Part shown: piece by piece, positions 24,444-33,404 of the stretch
Layout: each line of letters starts with the position of its first letter
How positions within the stretch are numbered: the first letter of the stretch is position 1
NCBI RefSeq assembly: GCF_030371585.1
Contig: NZ_JAUDCE010000006.1
Length of the DNA stretch: 64,000 nucleotides
Reading direction: 5' to 3' (one strand)
From: Megamonas hypermegale_A
GTDB lineage: Bacteria; Bacillota; Negativicutes; Selenomonadales; Selenomonadaceae
Translations under genes and position numbers: made by a program
The notes under the pieces: generated by a model
Seen by the model: the letters and a program-made list of their open reading frames with translations, nothing else
Database searches by the model: none
Told to the model about the DNA's origin: nothing

Positions 24444-25205
24444 ATGATGATTAAAGTGGATTTGAACAGTGATTTAGGAGAAAGTTTCGGTATTTATAAA
24501 ATCGGCAACGACAGCGAGGTTCTGAAATATGTAAGCTCCGCCAATATTGCCTGCGGACTGCACGCCGGCGACCCGTTCGTAATGCACAAAACGGTGAAGC
24601 TGGCGCTGGAAAACAATACGGCAATCGGCGCTCATCCCGGTTATATGGATTTAAACGGTTTCGGCCGCCGCAAAATGGATTTATCGCCGCAGGAAGTGTA
24701 CGATTTGATTGTTTATCAGGTAGGTGCATTGGATGCGTTCGTCAAGGCGGAAGGCGGCAAGATGCAGCATGTGAAGCCGCACGGCGCGCTCTACAACACG
24801 GCGGCTAAAGACGAAAAACTGGCAGAAGCCATTGCACAGGCCGTTTATGCCGTAAATCCGGAACTTATTTTGTACGGTCTTGCCGGAAGCTGGCTCATAA
24901 AAGCAGGCGAAGCGGCAGGACTAAAAACGGCAAGCGAAGTTTTCGCCGACAGGACGTATCAGGAAGACGGTTCTCTCACGCCGCGCAGTCAGGCAAATGC
25001 CATGATTACGGATGACGACAAGGCGATAGCCCAGGTTCTCGGCATGGTGAAAACGGGACAGGTACAGACGGCTTCCGGAAAGATAATCAAGGTAAAAGCC
25101 GACACGGTCTGCATTCACGGAGACAGCCAGAAAGCTTTGGCTTTTGCCCAGAAAATAAATGACGCATTAAAGCAGGAAAATATTTCAATGCAGTCATTTA
25201 TCTAA
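24444..25205 (+). CDS. pxpA: 5-oxoprolinase subunit A
   Basis: LamB/YcsF-family subunit of the ATP-dependent bacterial 5-oxoprolinase PxpABC, which opens 5-oxoproline (pyroglutamate) to glutamate. 253 residues. Hallmarks: DLNSDLGESFG at the start, NIACGLHAGDP, KPHGALYN and FADRTYQEDGSLTPRS. It opens a five-gene run; spacing to the transporter gene is 25 bp. AAAGGA lies 7 nt before the ATG. Confidence 0.95.
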   Translation: MMIKVDLNSDLGESFGIYKIGNDSEVLKYVSSANIACGLHAGDPFVMHKTVKLALENNTAIGAHPGYMDLNGFGRRKMDLSPQEVYDLIVYQVGALDAFVKAEGGKMQHVKPHGALYNTAAKDEKLAEAIAQAVYAVNPELILYGLAGSWLIKAGEAAGLKTASEVFADRTYQEDGSLTPRSQANAMITDDDKAIAQVLGMVKTGQVQTASGKIIKVKADTVCIHGDSQKALAFAQKINDALKQENISMQSFI

Positions 25206-25230
25206 AATTTATACAGCAGGAAAGGAATGT

Positions 25231-26433
25231 ATGCTTATGAGCAATAAAAGCGGTTTTAATTGGAGCGTTCTGCTGGGAGCAGCCTTTTTGATGGCGACTT
25301 CTTCCATTGGACCGGGCTTTTTGACGCAGACGACGGTATTTACACAGACTCTTTTGGCGAGTTTCGGTTTCGTTATTTTAATTTCCATTATTCTGGATAT
25401 CGGCGCACAGCTTAATGTCTGGCGTGTAATCGGTATTTCCGGCAAACGCGGTCAGGATGTCGCCAACATGGTAATGCCGGGACTGGGCTACTTGGTGGCT
25501 CTGTTAATCGTAATGGGCGGTCTCGGCTTCAATATCGGCAACATCGCCGGTGCCGGAATGGGCTTCAACGTAATTTTCGGCATTGATACGGTAACGGGAG
25601 CAGTAATCAGCGCCGTTATCGCCGTTTCCATATTTTTATTCAAAGAAGCCGGTAAACTGATGGACAAATTTACGCAGATTGCCGGATTTGTCATGATATT
25701 TTTAACTTTATACGTAGCAGTTTCTTCAGCTCCGCCTGTCGGTGAAGCTATCAGCAAGACATTCATGCCGGACGTCATCGACCCGATGGCAATCGTTACG
25801 CTTGTCGGCGGCACGGTCGGCGGCTACATCACTTTTTCCGGCGGTCATCGTCTCGTTGACGCGGGCGTTGTCGGTCAGAAAGCTCTGCCGCAGATTACGC
25901 GCAGTTCCGTAACAGGTGTATGCGTAACGGGCATTATGCGTATCGTTCTGTTTTTGGCGGCGCTCGGCGTTATCTCGCAGGGCTTCCAGCTTGACCCGTC
26001 CAATCCGCCGGCTTCCGTATTTCAGCTGGCTGTAGGCAATGTCGGTTATAAAATATTCGGTGTCGTAATGTGGGCGGCGGCCATCTCCTCCGTAATCGGC
26101 GCGGCATATACGTCCGTATCGTTTATCCGCAGTTTCAGTCCGATGATAGAAAATAATTACCGCTGGTTCGTCATCGCCTTTATCGTATTTTCCACCGTTG
26201 TTTTTGCTATCGTAGGTCAGCCGGTAAAAACGCTTATCGTCGTAGGTACGCTGAACGGTCTGATTTTGCCGATTACGCTTTTGGTAATGATTATTGCGGC
26301 GCATAAAAAATCCATTGTTGGCAATTACAAACATCCTGTCTGGATGAGCGTATTCGGTGTTATCGTCGTTTTGATGACGGCATATATGGGCGCACTGACG
26401 GTAATCAATCAGTTGCCTAAATTATTTATGTGA
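25231..26433 (+). CDS. NRAMP-family transporter of the oxoprolinase cluster (YcsG-like)
   Basis: A 400-residue membrane protein with about eleven segments, related to NRAMP metal transporters. The family's usual metal-binding DPGN sequence in the first helix is not seen; instead the region reads SSIGPGFLTQT. This and its place inside a pxp operon (as in Bacillus subtilis ycsG) point to an organic substrate, possibly 5-oxoproline, rather than metal; that is inference. The start could also be the ATG two codons later. Confidence 0.85.
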   Translation: MLMSNKSGFNWSVLLGAAFLMATSSIGPGFLTQTTVFTQTLLASFGFVILISIILDIGAQLNVWRVIGISGKRGQDVANMVMPGLGYLVALLIVMGGLGFNIGNIAGAGMGFNVIFGIDTVTGAVISAVIAVSIFLFKEAGKLMDKFTQIAGFVMIFLTLYVAVSSAPPVGEAISKTFMPDVIDPMAIVTLVGGTVGGYITFSGGHRLVDAGVVGQKALPQITRSSVTGVCVTGIMRIVLFLAALGVISQGFQLDPSNPPASVFQLAVGNVGYKIFGVVMWAAAISSVIGAAYTSVSFIRSFSPMIENNYRWFVIAFIVFSTVVFAIVGQPVKTLIVVGTLNGLILPITLLVMIIAAHKKSIVGNYKHPVWMSVFGVIVVLMTAYMGALTVINQLPKLFM

Positions 26434-26450
26434 TGTGAGGAAGATTTGAT

Positions 26451-27176
26451 TTGAATAAGGATTATGAAATAAAGCCGCTGGGCGAAACGAGTGTTATCGT
26501 GAAATTCGGCAATGCCATAAGCCCGGCAATTCATAATAAAATACAGCGTTTGGCCGATTATCTGGAAAAATATCCGTTTACGGGCATGGTCGAATACGTC
26601 ATGTCGTATACGAGCCTTGTGGTGTATTACAATCCGTTTGCAGTGAAAAAAGCGGCGGAAAACAAAGATAAATCGGCATTGCAGCTGGTAACGGATTATC
26701 TTGACGGTTGCATGGAAAAAACACAGGCGGCAGATGAAAAAAAAGCCAATGTAGTGGAAATTCCCGTATGCTACGGCGGAAAATACGGACCGGATATCGA
26801 ATTCGTGGCCGAGTATAATCATCTTTCCGTCGATGAGGTAATCCAAATCCATACAGCGCCGGAATATCTTGTATATATGATTGGTTTCTGTCCGGGCTTT
26901 CCGTATCTGGGCGGTATGGATGAGCGCATAGCCACGCCGCGCCGCGATATGCCCCGGCTGGAGATACCGGCGCGCAGCATCGGCATTGCCGGTCAGCAAA
27001 CAGGCGGTTACCCGATAAGCACACCGGGCGGCTGGCAGATAATCGGCAGAACGGCGCTGGAAATGTTCAATCCGCATGATGATGCAAATCCCAGCTTGCT
27101 TCATTCTGGTGATTTAGTGAAATTCTACGCCGTATCGGAAGCGGAATATCTGTCAATAAGGGAGGCACAAAAATGA
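26451..27176 (+). CDS. pxpB: 5-oxoprolinase subunit B (KipI family)
   Basis: Allophanate-hydrolase-subunit-1-like protein of 241 residues; its Bacillus homologue KipI was first known as an inhibitor of the sporulation kinase KinA. Seen: YMIGFCPGFPYLGGMDERI, TPRRDMPRLEIPARSIGIAG and GGWQIIGRT. Start is TTG at 26451 after GAGGAAG; no ATG fits. It overlaps pxpC by 4 bp (ATGA), so the two subunits are translationally coupled. Confidence 0.93.
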   Translation: MNKDYEIKPLGETSVIVKFGNAISPAIHNKIQRLADYLEKYPFTGMVEYVMSYTSLVVYYNPFAVKKAAENKDKSALQLVTDYLDGCMEKTQAADEKKANVVEIPVCYGGKYGPDIEFVAEYNHLSVDEVIQIHTAPEYLVYMIGFCPGFPYLGGMDERIATPRRDMPRLEIPARSIGIAGQQTGGYPISTPGGWQIIGRTALEMFNPHDDANPSLLHSGDLVKFYAVSEAEYLSIREAQK

Positions 27177-28174
27177 GTTTGAAGATTATTCAGCCGGGAC
27201 TTTTGACGACGCTTCAGGACAGCGGCCGGTACGGCTATCAGAAAATCGGCGTAATAACATCAGGCGCTATGGATGTATATTCACTGCGTCTTGCCAATAT
27301 ATTAGTAGGCAACGATGAAAATGAAGCGGCGCTGGAAATAACGCTGATGGGACCGGTGATAGAATTTACGGAAGATGCGCTTATCGCCGTTACGGGCGGA
27401 GATTTCACCCCGACGATTAACGGTGAAACGATGCCGCAGCTTCGTCCGGTAGCCGTGCGAAAAGGCTGCGTTTTGCAGTTCAATCCGTGCAAGAGCGGCT
27501 GCCGTGCCTACCTTGCCGTTGCGGGCGGATATAAAGCAGCTAAAGTGATGGGCAGTAAAAGTACATATCTGCGCGCGCAAATCGGCGGTTTTTGCGGCAG
27601 AGCCCTACAGGCGGGCGATGTTGTAGATACGGAGCCGATAAATGATTTCGGCGAAAAAATGCTGCAAAATCTTTTGGCGGCGCAAGATAAACCATTTGCT
27701 TACACTGACTGGAGCATCGGCAAAGTGCATACGAGTCCGGAAAATCTGTACAAACCGGTCAGAGTTATGCCGGGAATGCAGTACGGCGATTTCACGCAGG
27801 AAGCGCAGCAAATTTTTACAAGCGAGGATTTTCTGATTACAATGCAGTCCGACCGCATGGGCTACCGTCTGGCGGGCAGCAAACTGGAAGCGAAAAAACA
27901 TTTGGAAATGATTTCCGAGGTGGCAAGCTTCGGAACAATTCAGGTGCCGCCGGCAGGAACGCCGATTATTTTAATGGCGGACCATCAGACCGTCGCCGGT
28001 TATCCCGTATTCGGGCAGGTGGCGCAAGTGGATGTGGCGCGGGTGGCGCAGCTGAAACCAGAAGACAAAATACATTTCAGAATGATTACGCATGAAGAAG
28101 GCGAACAGCTGTTTCTGGAAATGGAACAGTATATGGAAAATATAAAGACAGCTGTAAAAAAATTAACAAAGTAA
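27173..28174 (+). CDS. pxpC: 5-oxoprolinase subunit C (KipA family)
   Basis: Biotin-dependent-carboxyltransferase-like subunit, 333 residues, partner of PxpB in the ring-opening of 5-oxoproline. Family marks: QPGLLTTLQDSGRYGYQKIG near the start, SGAMDVYSLRLANILVGN, and QSDRMGYRLAG; the end of the catalytic domain reads ILMADHQTVAGYP. ATGA overlap with pxpB. A D-glutamate-cyclase-like gene follows after 20 bp. Confidence 0.93.
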   Translation: MSLKIIQPGLLTTLQDSGRYGYQKIGVITSGAMDVYSLRLANILVGNDENEAALEITLMGPVIEFTEDALIAVTGGDFTPTINGETMPQLRPVAVRKGCVLQFNPCKSGCRAYLAVAGGYKAAKVMGSKSTYLRAQIGGFCGRALQAGDVVDTEPINDFGEKMLQNLLAAQDKPFAYTDWSIGKVHTSPENLYKPVRVMPGMQYGDFTQEAQQIFTSEDFLITMQSDRMGYRLAGSKLEAKKHLEMISEVASFGTIQVPPAGTPIILMADHQTVAGYPVFGQVAQVDVARVAQLKPEDKIHFRMITHEEGEQLFLEMEQYMENIKTAVKKLTK

Positions 28175-28194
28175 AATAAAGAGGAGGGATTTTT

Positions 28195-28983
28195 ATGGAT
28201 TTAAAGACAGCTTTGCCGAGTGAAGTGAGGGCTTTAATCAGGACGGGAGAAATCGACGCGCAGACAAGCGGCATGTGCACCGGATACGCGCAGGCGAATA
28301 TGGCCGTTCTGCCGAAAGATTTAGCGTTCGATTTTCTGCTGTTCACGCAGCGCAACAAAAAACCGTGCCCGGTACTCGATGTAACGGAAGTCGGCTCACC
28401 TGTGCCGAAACTTGTCGCGCCGACGGCTGACTTGCGCCACGATATACCGCGTTACAGGATTTACCGCTATGGTGAACTTACAGATGAAGTAACGGATGTG
28501 GAAAAATACTGGCGCGATGATTTGGTGGCGTTTCTGCTCGGCTGCAGTTTCTCGTTTGAAGGACCGATGCTGGAAGCGGGACTGGAAGTGCGCCATATAA
28601 CGGATAAACATAATGTGCCGATGTACAAGACGAATATCGAATGTATTCCGGCGGGCGTATTTCACGGACCGATGGTTGTATCCATGCGGCCGATGAAACC
28701 GGCGGATGCCATACGCGCCGTGCAGATTACAACACGTATGCCGTTCGTGCACGGTGCGCCGGTGCATATCGGCGACCCTGAAGCAATCGGTATAAAGGAT
28801 ATAGATAGGCCGGATTTCGGCGAACGTTCCGAGATAAAACCAGGTGAAGTGCCGGTATTCTGGGCGTGCGGCGTAACACCGCAGGCGGTGGCAATGGCGG
28901 TAAAACCGGAGTTCATGATAACGCATGCACCGGGATTTATGTTTATAACGGATGTACTTAATGCAGAGTTATCTATAATGTAA
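28195..28983 (+). CDS. DUF1445 protein, D-glutamate cyclase-like (YcsI)
   Basis: A 262-residue protein of the DUF1445/YcsI family, often named putative hydro-lyase. Seen: SGMCTGYAQANMAVLPKDLA, GCSFSFEGPML, GPMVVSMRPM and WACGVTPQAV. The family is related to mammalian D-glutamate cyclase (DGLUCY), which makes 5-oxo-D-proline from D-glutamate. With pxpABC upstream, a shared path between D-glutamate, 5-oxoproline and glutamate is plausible, though PxpABC is known for the L form. Last gene of the operon; an LHR repeat follows at 12 bp. Confidence 0.88.
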   Translation: MDLKTALPSEVRALIRTGEIDAQTSGMCTGYAQANMAVLPKDLAFDFLLFTQRNKKPCPVLDVTEVGSPVPKLVAPTADLRHDIPRYRIYRYGELTDEVTDVEKYWRDDLVAFLLGCSFSFEGPMLEAGLEVRHITDKHNVPMYKTNIECIPAGVFHGPMVVSMRPMKPADAIRAVQITTRMPFVHGAPVHIGDPEAIGIKDIDRPDFGERSEIKPGEVPVFWACGVTPQAVAMAVKPEFMITHAPGFMFITDVLNAELSIM

Positions 28984-28994
28984 ATTTCTATTTG

Positions 28995-29511
28995 TCATTC
29001 ATTTTTCTTTTGGAAGGCAAAAGAAAAACGAACCAAAAAGAAAACCTTTTTAACGTTTCGCTTACGCTGCACTGGGCGAGCCTTCGTAACCCTTCTTTAA
29101 AAGCAGGCGATACAATGGCTCGAAACATTTGTCTAGTTCCAGCAGAAACTAAAATTTAAGCTGTTGACACTAGATTTTGCTGGTCATGATGAATTTTTAT
29201 CTGCGTTGAAGATTTTCACGGTAGCTTCAGCTATTAAGAAAACTATTTTTTATTTCTGTTTTTAGTTCAAATGTTTGAGCGTAAGCGAGTTTTTGAACGT
29301 TAGAAATAAAAAATAGTTTTCTTAAAGTGAAAATCTTTTAGCGGTGCATGAACTAAGGCACTTTCTTTTTCAGCAACTTTTCTTTGTGCCAGCAAAGAAA
29401 AATTGCTCGGTGCAATATGAAGATAAATTAAGAAATTAAATCTCTTTATCTTATATTGTGCCGCACCGGCACTTTCTTTATTTCGATTTCTTTAACAAGC
29501 AAAGAACTCGA
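28995..29511 (+). repeat. LHR copy 4, full length
   Basis: About 517 bp filling the gap between the oxoprolinase operon and the convergent YitT-like gene. Order: end hairpin (TTCATTTTTCTTTTG/CAAAAGAAAAACGAA), conserved core (CGCTGCACTGGGCGAGCC), central hairpin with perfect 24-bp stem (29234-29257 with 29302-29325), CAACTTTTCTTTG/CAAAGAAAAATTG, then hairpin GTGCAATAT/ATATTGTGC. Inner arms read GTTCAAA/TTTGAAC where other copies have GTTTAAA/TTTAAAC, a paired change. Confidence 0.9.
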
Positions 29512-29532
29512 TAAATAGAAATTAAAAAAACA

Positions 29533-29582
29533 AAAACGTATCTAAAAGTAATAATATCTTACCTTTAGATACGTTTTTTATT
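29533..29582 (-). terminator. Terminator of YitT-like gene
   Basis: Stem AAACGTATCTAAA with TTTAGATACGTTT, loop of about 20 nt, minus-strand T-run; the right arm overlaps the end of the gene. Confidence 0.65.
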
Positions 29583-30140
29583 TCTCTTTGTGAGTAAATT
29601 TAAAACAAAACTTTGCAGTCCGCTGCAAATGATACCGGCGATAACGGAAACTATTCCATAAGTAAAAAGACCGCTCAAAAGTACGATTACGTTGCAAATA
29701 TAAATAGTGAGCGCCAGATTTATTTTCGGATTGCGGTCGTGCAGGATTATGGCTATGGTATCAAATCCAAGTGCCGTAGAGCGGGCCGAGATACAGAAAT
29801 AGTAACCTATGCCGATTAATATTCCCATGCAGGGAACGGCAAGAAAAAACGGTAGGGGCAGCATGAGCGGGAAAGCGGTGAATAAAGTAAAAAATAAAAT
29901 GAATGCTATACAGCTGAACAGAGCATTTATAAAACATTTATAACCCATGAAAATATAATAGATGATGAGCAGACTCAGATATAGTGTATTTGTCCAGAAA
30001 GAAATATTTCCCGGCAGATTTTTATTCAGTACCATAGCAAAACTTGTAACGCCGCCGTTTACTATGCCGAAAGGAACGGCAATGTAGGCATAGGCGAATG
30101 TCATAAAGATATTGCCCAAAATGATTTTTAAATAATTCAT
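29565..30140 (-). CDS. YitT/YczE-like membrane protein
   Basis: A 191-residue protein with five to six membrane segments. The N-terminal AYIAVPFGIVNGGVTSFAMV and the late SARSTALGFDTIAIILHDR stretch are typical of YitT-like membrane proteins of unknown function. The ATG at 30140 follows GAGGTG by 5 nt; the longer frame has no site. No partner gene is adjacent. Confidence 0.82.
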   Translation of the reverse strand: MNYLKIILGNIFMTFAYAYIAVPFGIVNGGVTSFAMVLNKNLPGNISFWTNTLYLSLLIIYYIFMGYKCFINALFSCIAFILFFTLFTAFPLMLPLPFFLAVPCMGILIGIGYYFCISARSTALGFDTIAIILHDRNPKINLALTIYICNVIVLLSGLFTYGIVSVIAGIICSGLQSFVLNLLTKRNKKRI

Positions 30141-30431
30141 AAATTCACCTCGCAAAAATAATATCATAAAAATAAAAAAGTTTAAATGTGTTTAATCTAA
30201 AACGATAAAACATCGAAACATATTTACTTCTGTAAAGATAAAATTAAATTGATAAAAATGAAAAAAATTATCAAATAAGATATTGCATTATAAAAAAATT
30301 AGTGCTATTATTTTTATAGCGAATGATAATATATATCAATTATAAAATATTGAGGAAACATGGATGCTCATAAAAAACAGATTATATATTGTTCAAACGC
30401 AGAAAATATTTATTTTGGGAGGAGTTTTATA

Positions 30432-31772
30432 ATGTCTAGAAAAACTCTTATTTCTGCAATTACCGCTGCTCTTGTAGTAGGCACAGCAAGTACAACTTTT
30501 GCAGCTAGTAATCCTTTTAGTGATGTTCCTGCTGACAGCTGGGCATATGATGCTGTAGCAACACTTGCTGCTGACGGAGTTATCGATGGCTATCCGGACG
30601 GTACATACCAGGGTCAAAATACAATGACCCGATATGAAATGGCACAGATTGTAGCTCGTGCTATGGCAAAAACGGATATTGACAAAGCAGATAAAGCACT
30701 TGTTGATAAATTAGCTGCTGAATTTGCTGAAGAACTTGACAATCTCGGAGTTCGCGTTGCCGACCTTGAAAAGAAATCCGATAATGTTAAATGGACAGGC
30801 GAATTAAGGTATCGTTATTATGATGCAAATCATGACGCTAATCCAGATGATGATGAAACATATAACAGAGTAATGTTCCGCTTAATGCCGCAGGCCTATA
30901 TCGGTGATACGGGCTGGACAGCCAATGCGCGTATCAATTACAGTTTAGATATGGGTTCTTCCAATAATGCCGGCTTTGATGCAACGGATAATGATGCCAG
31001 CGTTGACTTGGTATATGTAGAAGGGCCTCTGTTTGGCGGTACGGTACAGGCTGGTCGTTTGCCTGCATTTACAGCTAATGGTCTTGTATTCGATGACCGT
31101 GTTGACGGTGTTCAGTATGTCGGCGGCAGTGATACTTTTAAGACGACTTTGATTGCTGCCCGCTACAGCAATGATTTAGAAGAAGCATGGGAAAACGGCA
31201 CAGATCTCGGCGGTGGTTTTTTAAGCAATAGCGATACTACTGCCGATTTCTACGGTATTCAATTTGATTATACTCCAAATGATAAAGTTGCCGTAAATCT
31301 CGGTTATAATGCTTTAACCGGTTTGGATGAAGCGATTGAAGATGTTCAAGCAGGTAGCTGGGGCAGAGGTCAAAATGGTTACGGTGATGATACAGATGCT
31401 CAAATCTGGTATGTAGGTGGCATGTTAGGCTTTAACGACAACTTATCCCTAAATGCTGAATATGCACAAAATACTTCTGCTGATAAATATGATGATGCAT
31501 GGATTGCCACATTAAATTATAAAGAAGCTGATGTTGCCGATCCTGGTTCATGGGGAATGTATGTAGGTTATGCTGATATCGGTACCAATTCCGTTCCTGC
31601 GCCTACGTATGATGATATTGCAGGCGGTCAGAAAGGTATTGTTGCAGGTGTAAGTTATGTACCGGCTGAAAATATTATTGCTACTGCCAGATATTTCACT
31701 GGAGAAGATAATGATACACAGGGCGATAATGATGCAGAAAAATTCTTTGGAGAAATAGAATTTTTCTTCTAA
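30432..31772 (+). CDS. SLH-domain outer-membrane porin, paralogue
   Basis: A 446-residue paralogue of the porin at 5632-6960: signal peptide (MSRKTLISAITAALVVGTA), one SLH domain (NPFSDVPADSWAYDA), coiled coil (GVRVADLEKKSDNVKW), then beta-barrel ending IEFFF. The ATG at 30432, after GGAGGAG, matches the paralogue; an upstream in-frame ATG at 30360 is not used. The barrel differs mainly in the middle third, where this copy has an extra glycine-rich loop (EDVQAGSWGRGQNGYGDD). The two genes share the ribosome-site region but not the rest of the upstream sequence, so expression probably differs. AT-rich upstream DNA (30141-30431) shows no clear promoter. Confidence 0.93.
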   Translation: MSRKTLISAITAALVVGTASTTFAASNPFSDVPADSWAYDAVATLAADGVIDGYPDGTYQGQNTMTRYEMAQIVARAMAKTDIDKADKALVDKLAAEFAEELDNLGVRVADLEKKSDNVKWTGELRYRYYDANHDANPDDDETYNRVMFRLMPQAYIGDTGWTANARINYSLDMGSSNNAGFDATDNDASVDLVYVEGPLFGGTVQAGRLPAFTANGLVFDDRVDGVQYVGGSDTFKTTLIAARYSNDLEEAWENGTDLGGGFLSNSDTTADFYGIQFDYTPNDKVAVNLGYNALTGLDEAIEDVQAGSWGRGQNGYGDDTDAQIWYVGGMLGFNDNLSLNAEYAQNTSADKYDDAWIATLNYKEADVADPGSWGMYVGYADIGTNSVPAPTYDDIAGGQKGIVAGVSYVPAENIIATARYFTGEDNDTQGDNDAEKFFGEIEFFF

Positions 31773-31811
31773 TAAAAACTGTAATCTATTACAGAATATA
31801 TTACTTTAATA

Positions 31812-31862
31812 ACTAAAAAAAGACTGTAGCAAAAATTGTCAAATTGCTACAGTCTTTTTTTA
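31812..31862. terminator. Bidirectional terminator
   Basis: Stem AAAAGACTGTAGCAA with TTGCTACAGTCTTTT around a short loop, between the convergent porin and sucrose hydrolase genes. Confidence 0.8.
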
Positions 31863-33263
31863 GTTTAATTTGAAACTATCTAAATCGCAAACAATGATAT
31901 TCAACGGAATATTTGTTGTAAATGGTATTCTTGACAGTTTTTCCTGAGCATAATAGCAGGCAGTTGCTGCTTGTTCACCGTTTTGGCAGTAAATTTCTAT
32001 AATGCTCGTATCGAGATAAATGTCGAGATGCAGGTTGTCTTTTACCGAAATGGTGAAATATCGTCTGCCTTTGCCGCCAAGTGTCAGATTATCGCGGTTG
32101 ATACAAAATTCTTGTGTATTTTTATCAAAAGAAATAATCAGCTCATCACTGCCGATAGTAAATTTGCCTTGCCAGTGGTTTTCACAAGTCAAGTCAATAT
32201 CAAGTGTGATTTTGCAAGGCGCGGATAAAGTCAAAGCTCTGCAATCATTAAACTGCTGTTTTGAGCGGCACAGTGCATCCAGTTCTTTTACAGGAAGCTG
32301 ATAAATTGTGTTGTTTTTTATTTTTAGCTGCCGCGGCAGAGTTAAGGAATACAGCCAGCCCTCTTTTGTCGTCGGGTATTCATTTTCTTTTTCCGGCATA
32401 CCAATCCAGCCGATGAGAATATTGCGGTTTGGCTGCGCAAGTACCTGCGGGGCATAAAAATCAAAGCCGCCGTCCAGTTCCTGAAAATCGCCGTGAACGA
32501 ACTCCAGCGTATCGGGATTGAATTTGCCGATTAGATAACCTGCCTGATACAGATTATTGTATTTATGCCCCTGCGGTGCAATTCCCTGCGGACAGAAAAC
32601 GAGTACGTCCCGGCCGTCTACGGAGATTAAATTAGGACATTCCCACATGTAGCCGAAATCGGTGTAATCTGTTTTCAGTTCACCGCGCAAAATCCAGTTG
32701 CCGCCGATTTCTTCATAAATGAGAGCGCAGCCCGTCAGATTTTCCCGCTGCGCGCCGATTATGAAAAAGGAGCGGCCGCTGTGCGTGAACAGATACGGGT
32801 CGCGGAAATGAGTTGTATAACCTTTCGGAACATCATCGACGGCAATTTTCTTTTTGGTAAACGTGCCGTCACTATTTTTTGCGGCGAGCACCTGGCGTGG
32901 GTAGCGGATATTCTGCGCATCTTTCAGATTAGCCGTATACAGTATTTCCAGCTTGCCGTTTCTGCTGCGGGCCGAGCCGGAGTAGCAGCCGTTTCTGTCG
33001 AAATCGTCCACGGGGGCTAATGCCAGCTGCGGAATGGAATAATTGACAAAATCGGCCGTTTCGGTGTAGCCCCAGTGTTTATTCAAATGTTTGCACTCTG
33101 CCGGGTTCCATTGGTAGAAAATCTGGTATTTACCGTCGTGATAGCACAGTCCGTTCGGGTCATTGATTAAACCGAACGGCATTTCCCAATGGATTTTATT
33201 GTGCCAAATGCTGGGTTTATTCATATAAGCGTGCCAATTGTCTTTTAATGTCTGATTGTCCAT
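31860..33263 (-). CDS. Sucrose-6-phosphate hydrolase / invertase (GH32)
   Basis: A 467-residue GH32 enzyme that splits sucrose or its 6-phosphate; no signal peptide, so it acts in the cytoplasm. Catalytic landmarks: LINDPNGLCY (nucleophile Asp35), HFRDPYLF and MWECPNL (acid/base Glu). A C-terminal beta-sandwich follows (about residues 330-467). No sucrose PTS permease is in the window, so whether the substrate is phosphorylated is open. It is transcribed divergently from an AraC-type regulator that likely controls it. AAAGGA lies 8 nt before the ATG. Confidence 0.92.
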   Translation of the reverse strand: MDNQTLKDNWHAYMNKPSIWHNKIHWEMPFGLINDPNGLCYHDGKYQIFYQWNPAECKHLNKHWGYTETADFVNYSIPQLALAPVDDFDRNGCYSGSARSRNGKLEILYTANLKDAQNIRYPRQVLAAKNSDGTFTKKKIAVDDVPKGYTTHFRDPYLFTHSGRSFFIIGAQRENLTGCALIYEEIGGNWILRGELKTDYTDFGYMWECPNLISVDGRDVLVFCPQGIAPQGHKYNNLYQAGYLIGKFNPDTLEFVHGDFQELDGGFDFYAPQVLAQPNRNILIGWIGMPEKENEYPTTKEGWLYSLTLPRQLKIKNNTIYQLPVKELDALCRSKQQFNDCRALTLSAPCKITLDIDLTCENHWQGKFTIGSDELIISFDKNTQEFCINRDNLTLGGKGRRYFTISVKDNLHLDIYLDTSIIEIYCQNGEQAATACYYAQEKLSRIPFTTNIPLNIIVCDLDSFKLN

Positions 33264-33404
33264 AAAAACCGTCCTTTCTGTATAATGTATATTGAAAATT
33301 ATAGCATAAGCTAAGCGACAAAAATTATAAATTTAAATATTTTGCAAGTTTCAGCTTCGTGCTATAATGTGAGATAAAATAAAACGAATATGGCAGGGAT
33401 TTTT

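Noticed and set aside
30324..30338. Fur-box-like TGATAATATATATCA upstream of the second porin
   Set aside because: Only five bases per arm are symmetric and the surrounding DNA is very AT-rich, so chance is likely.
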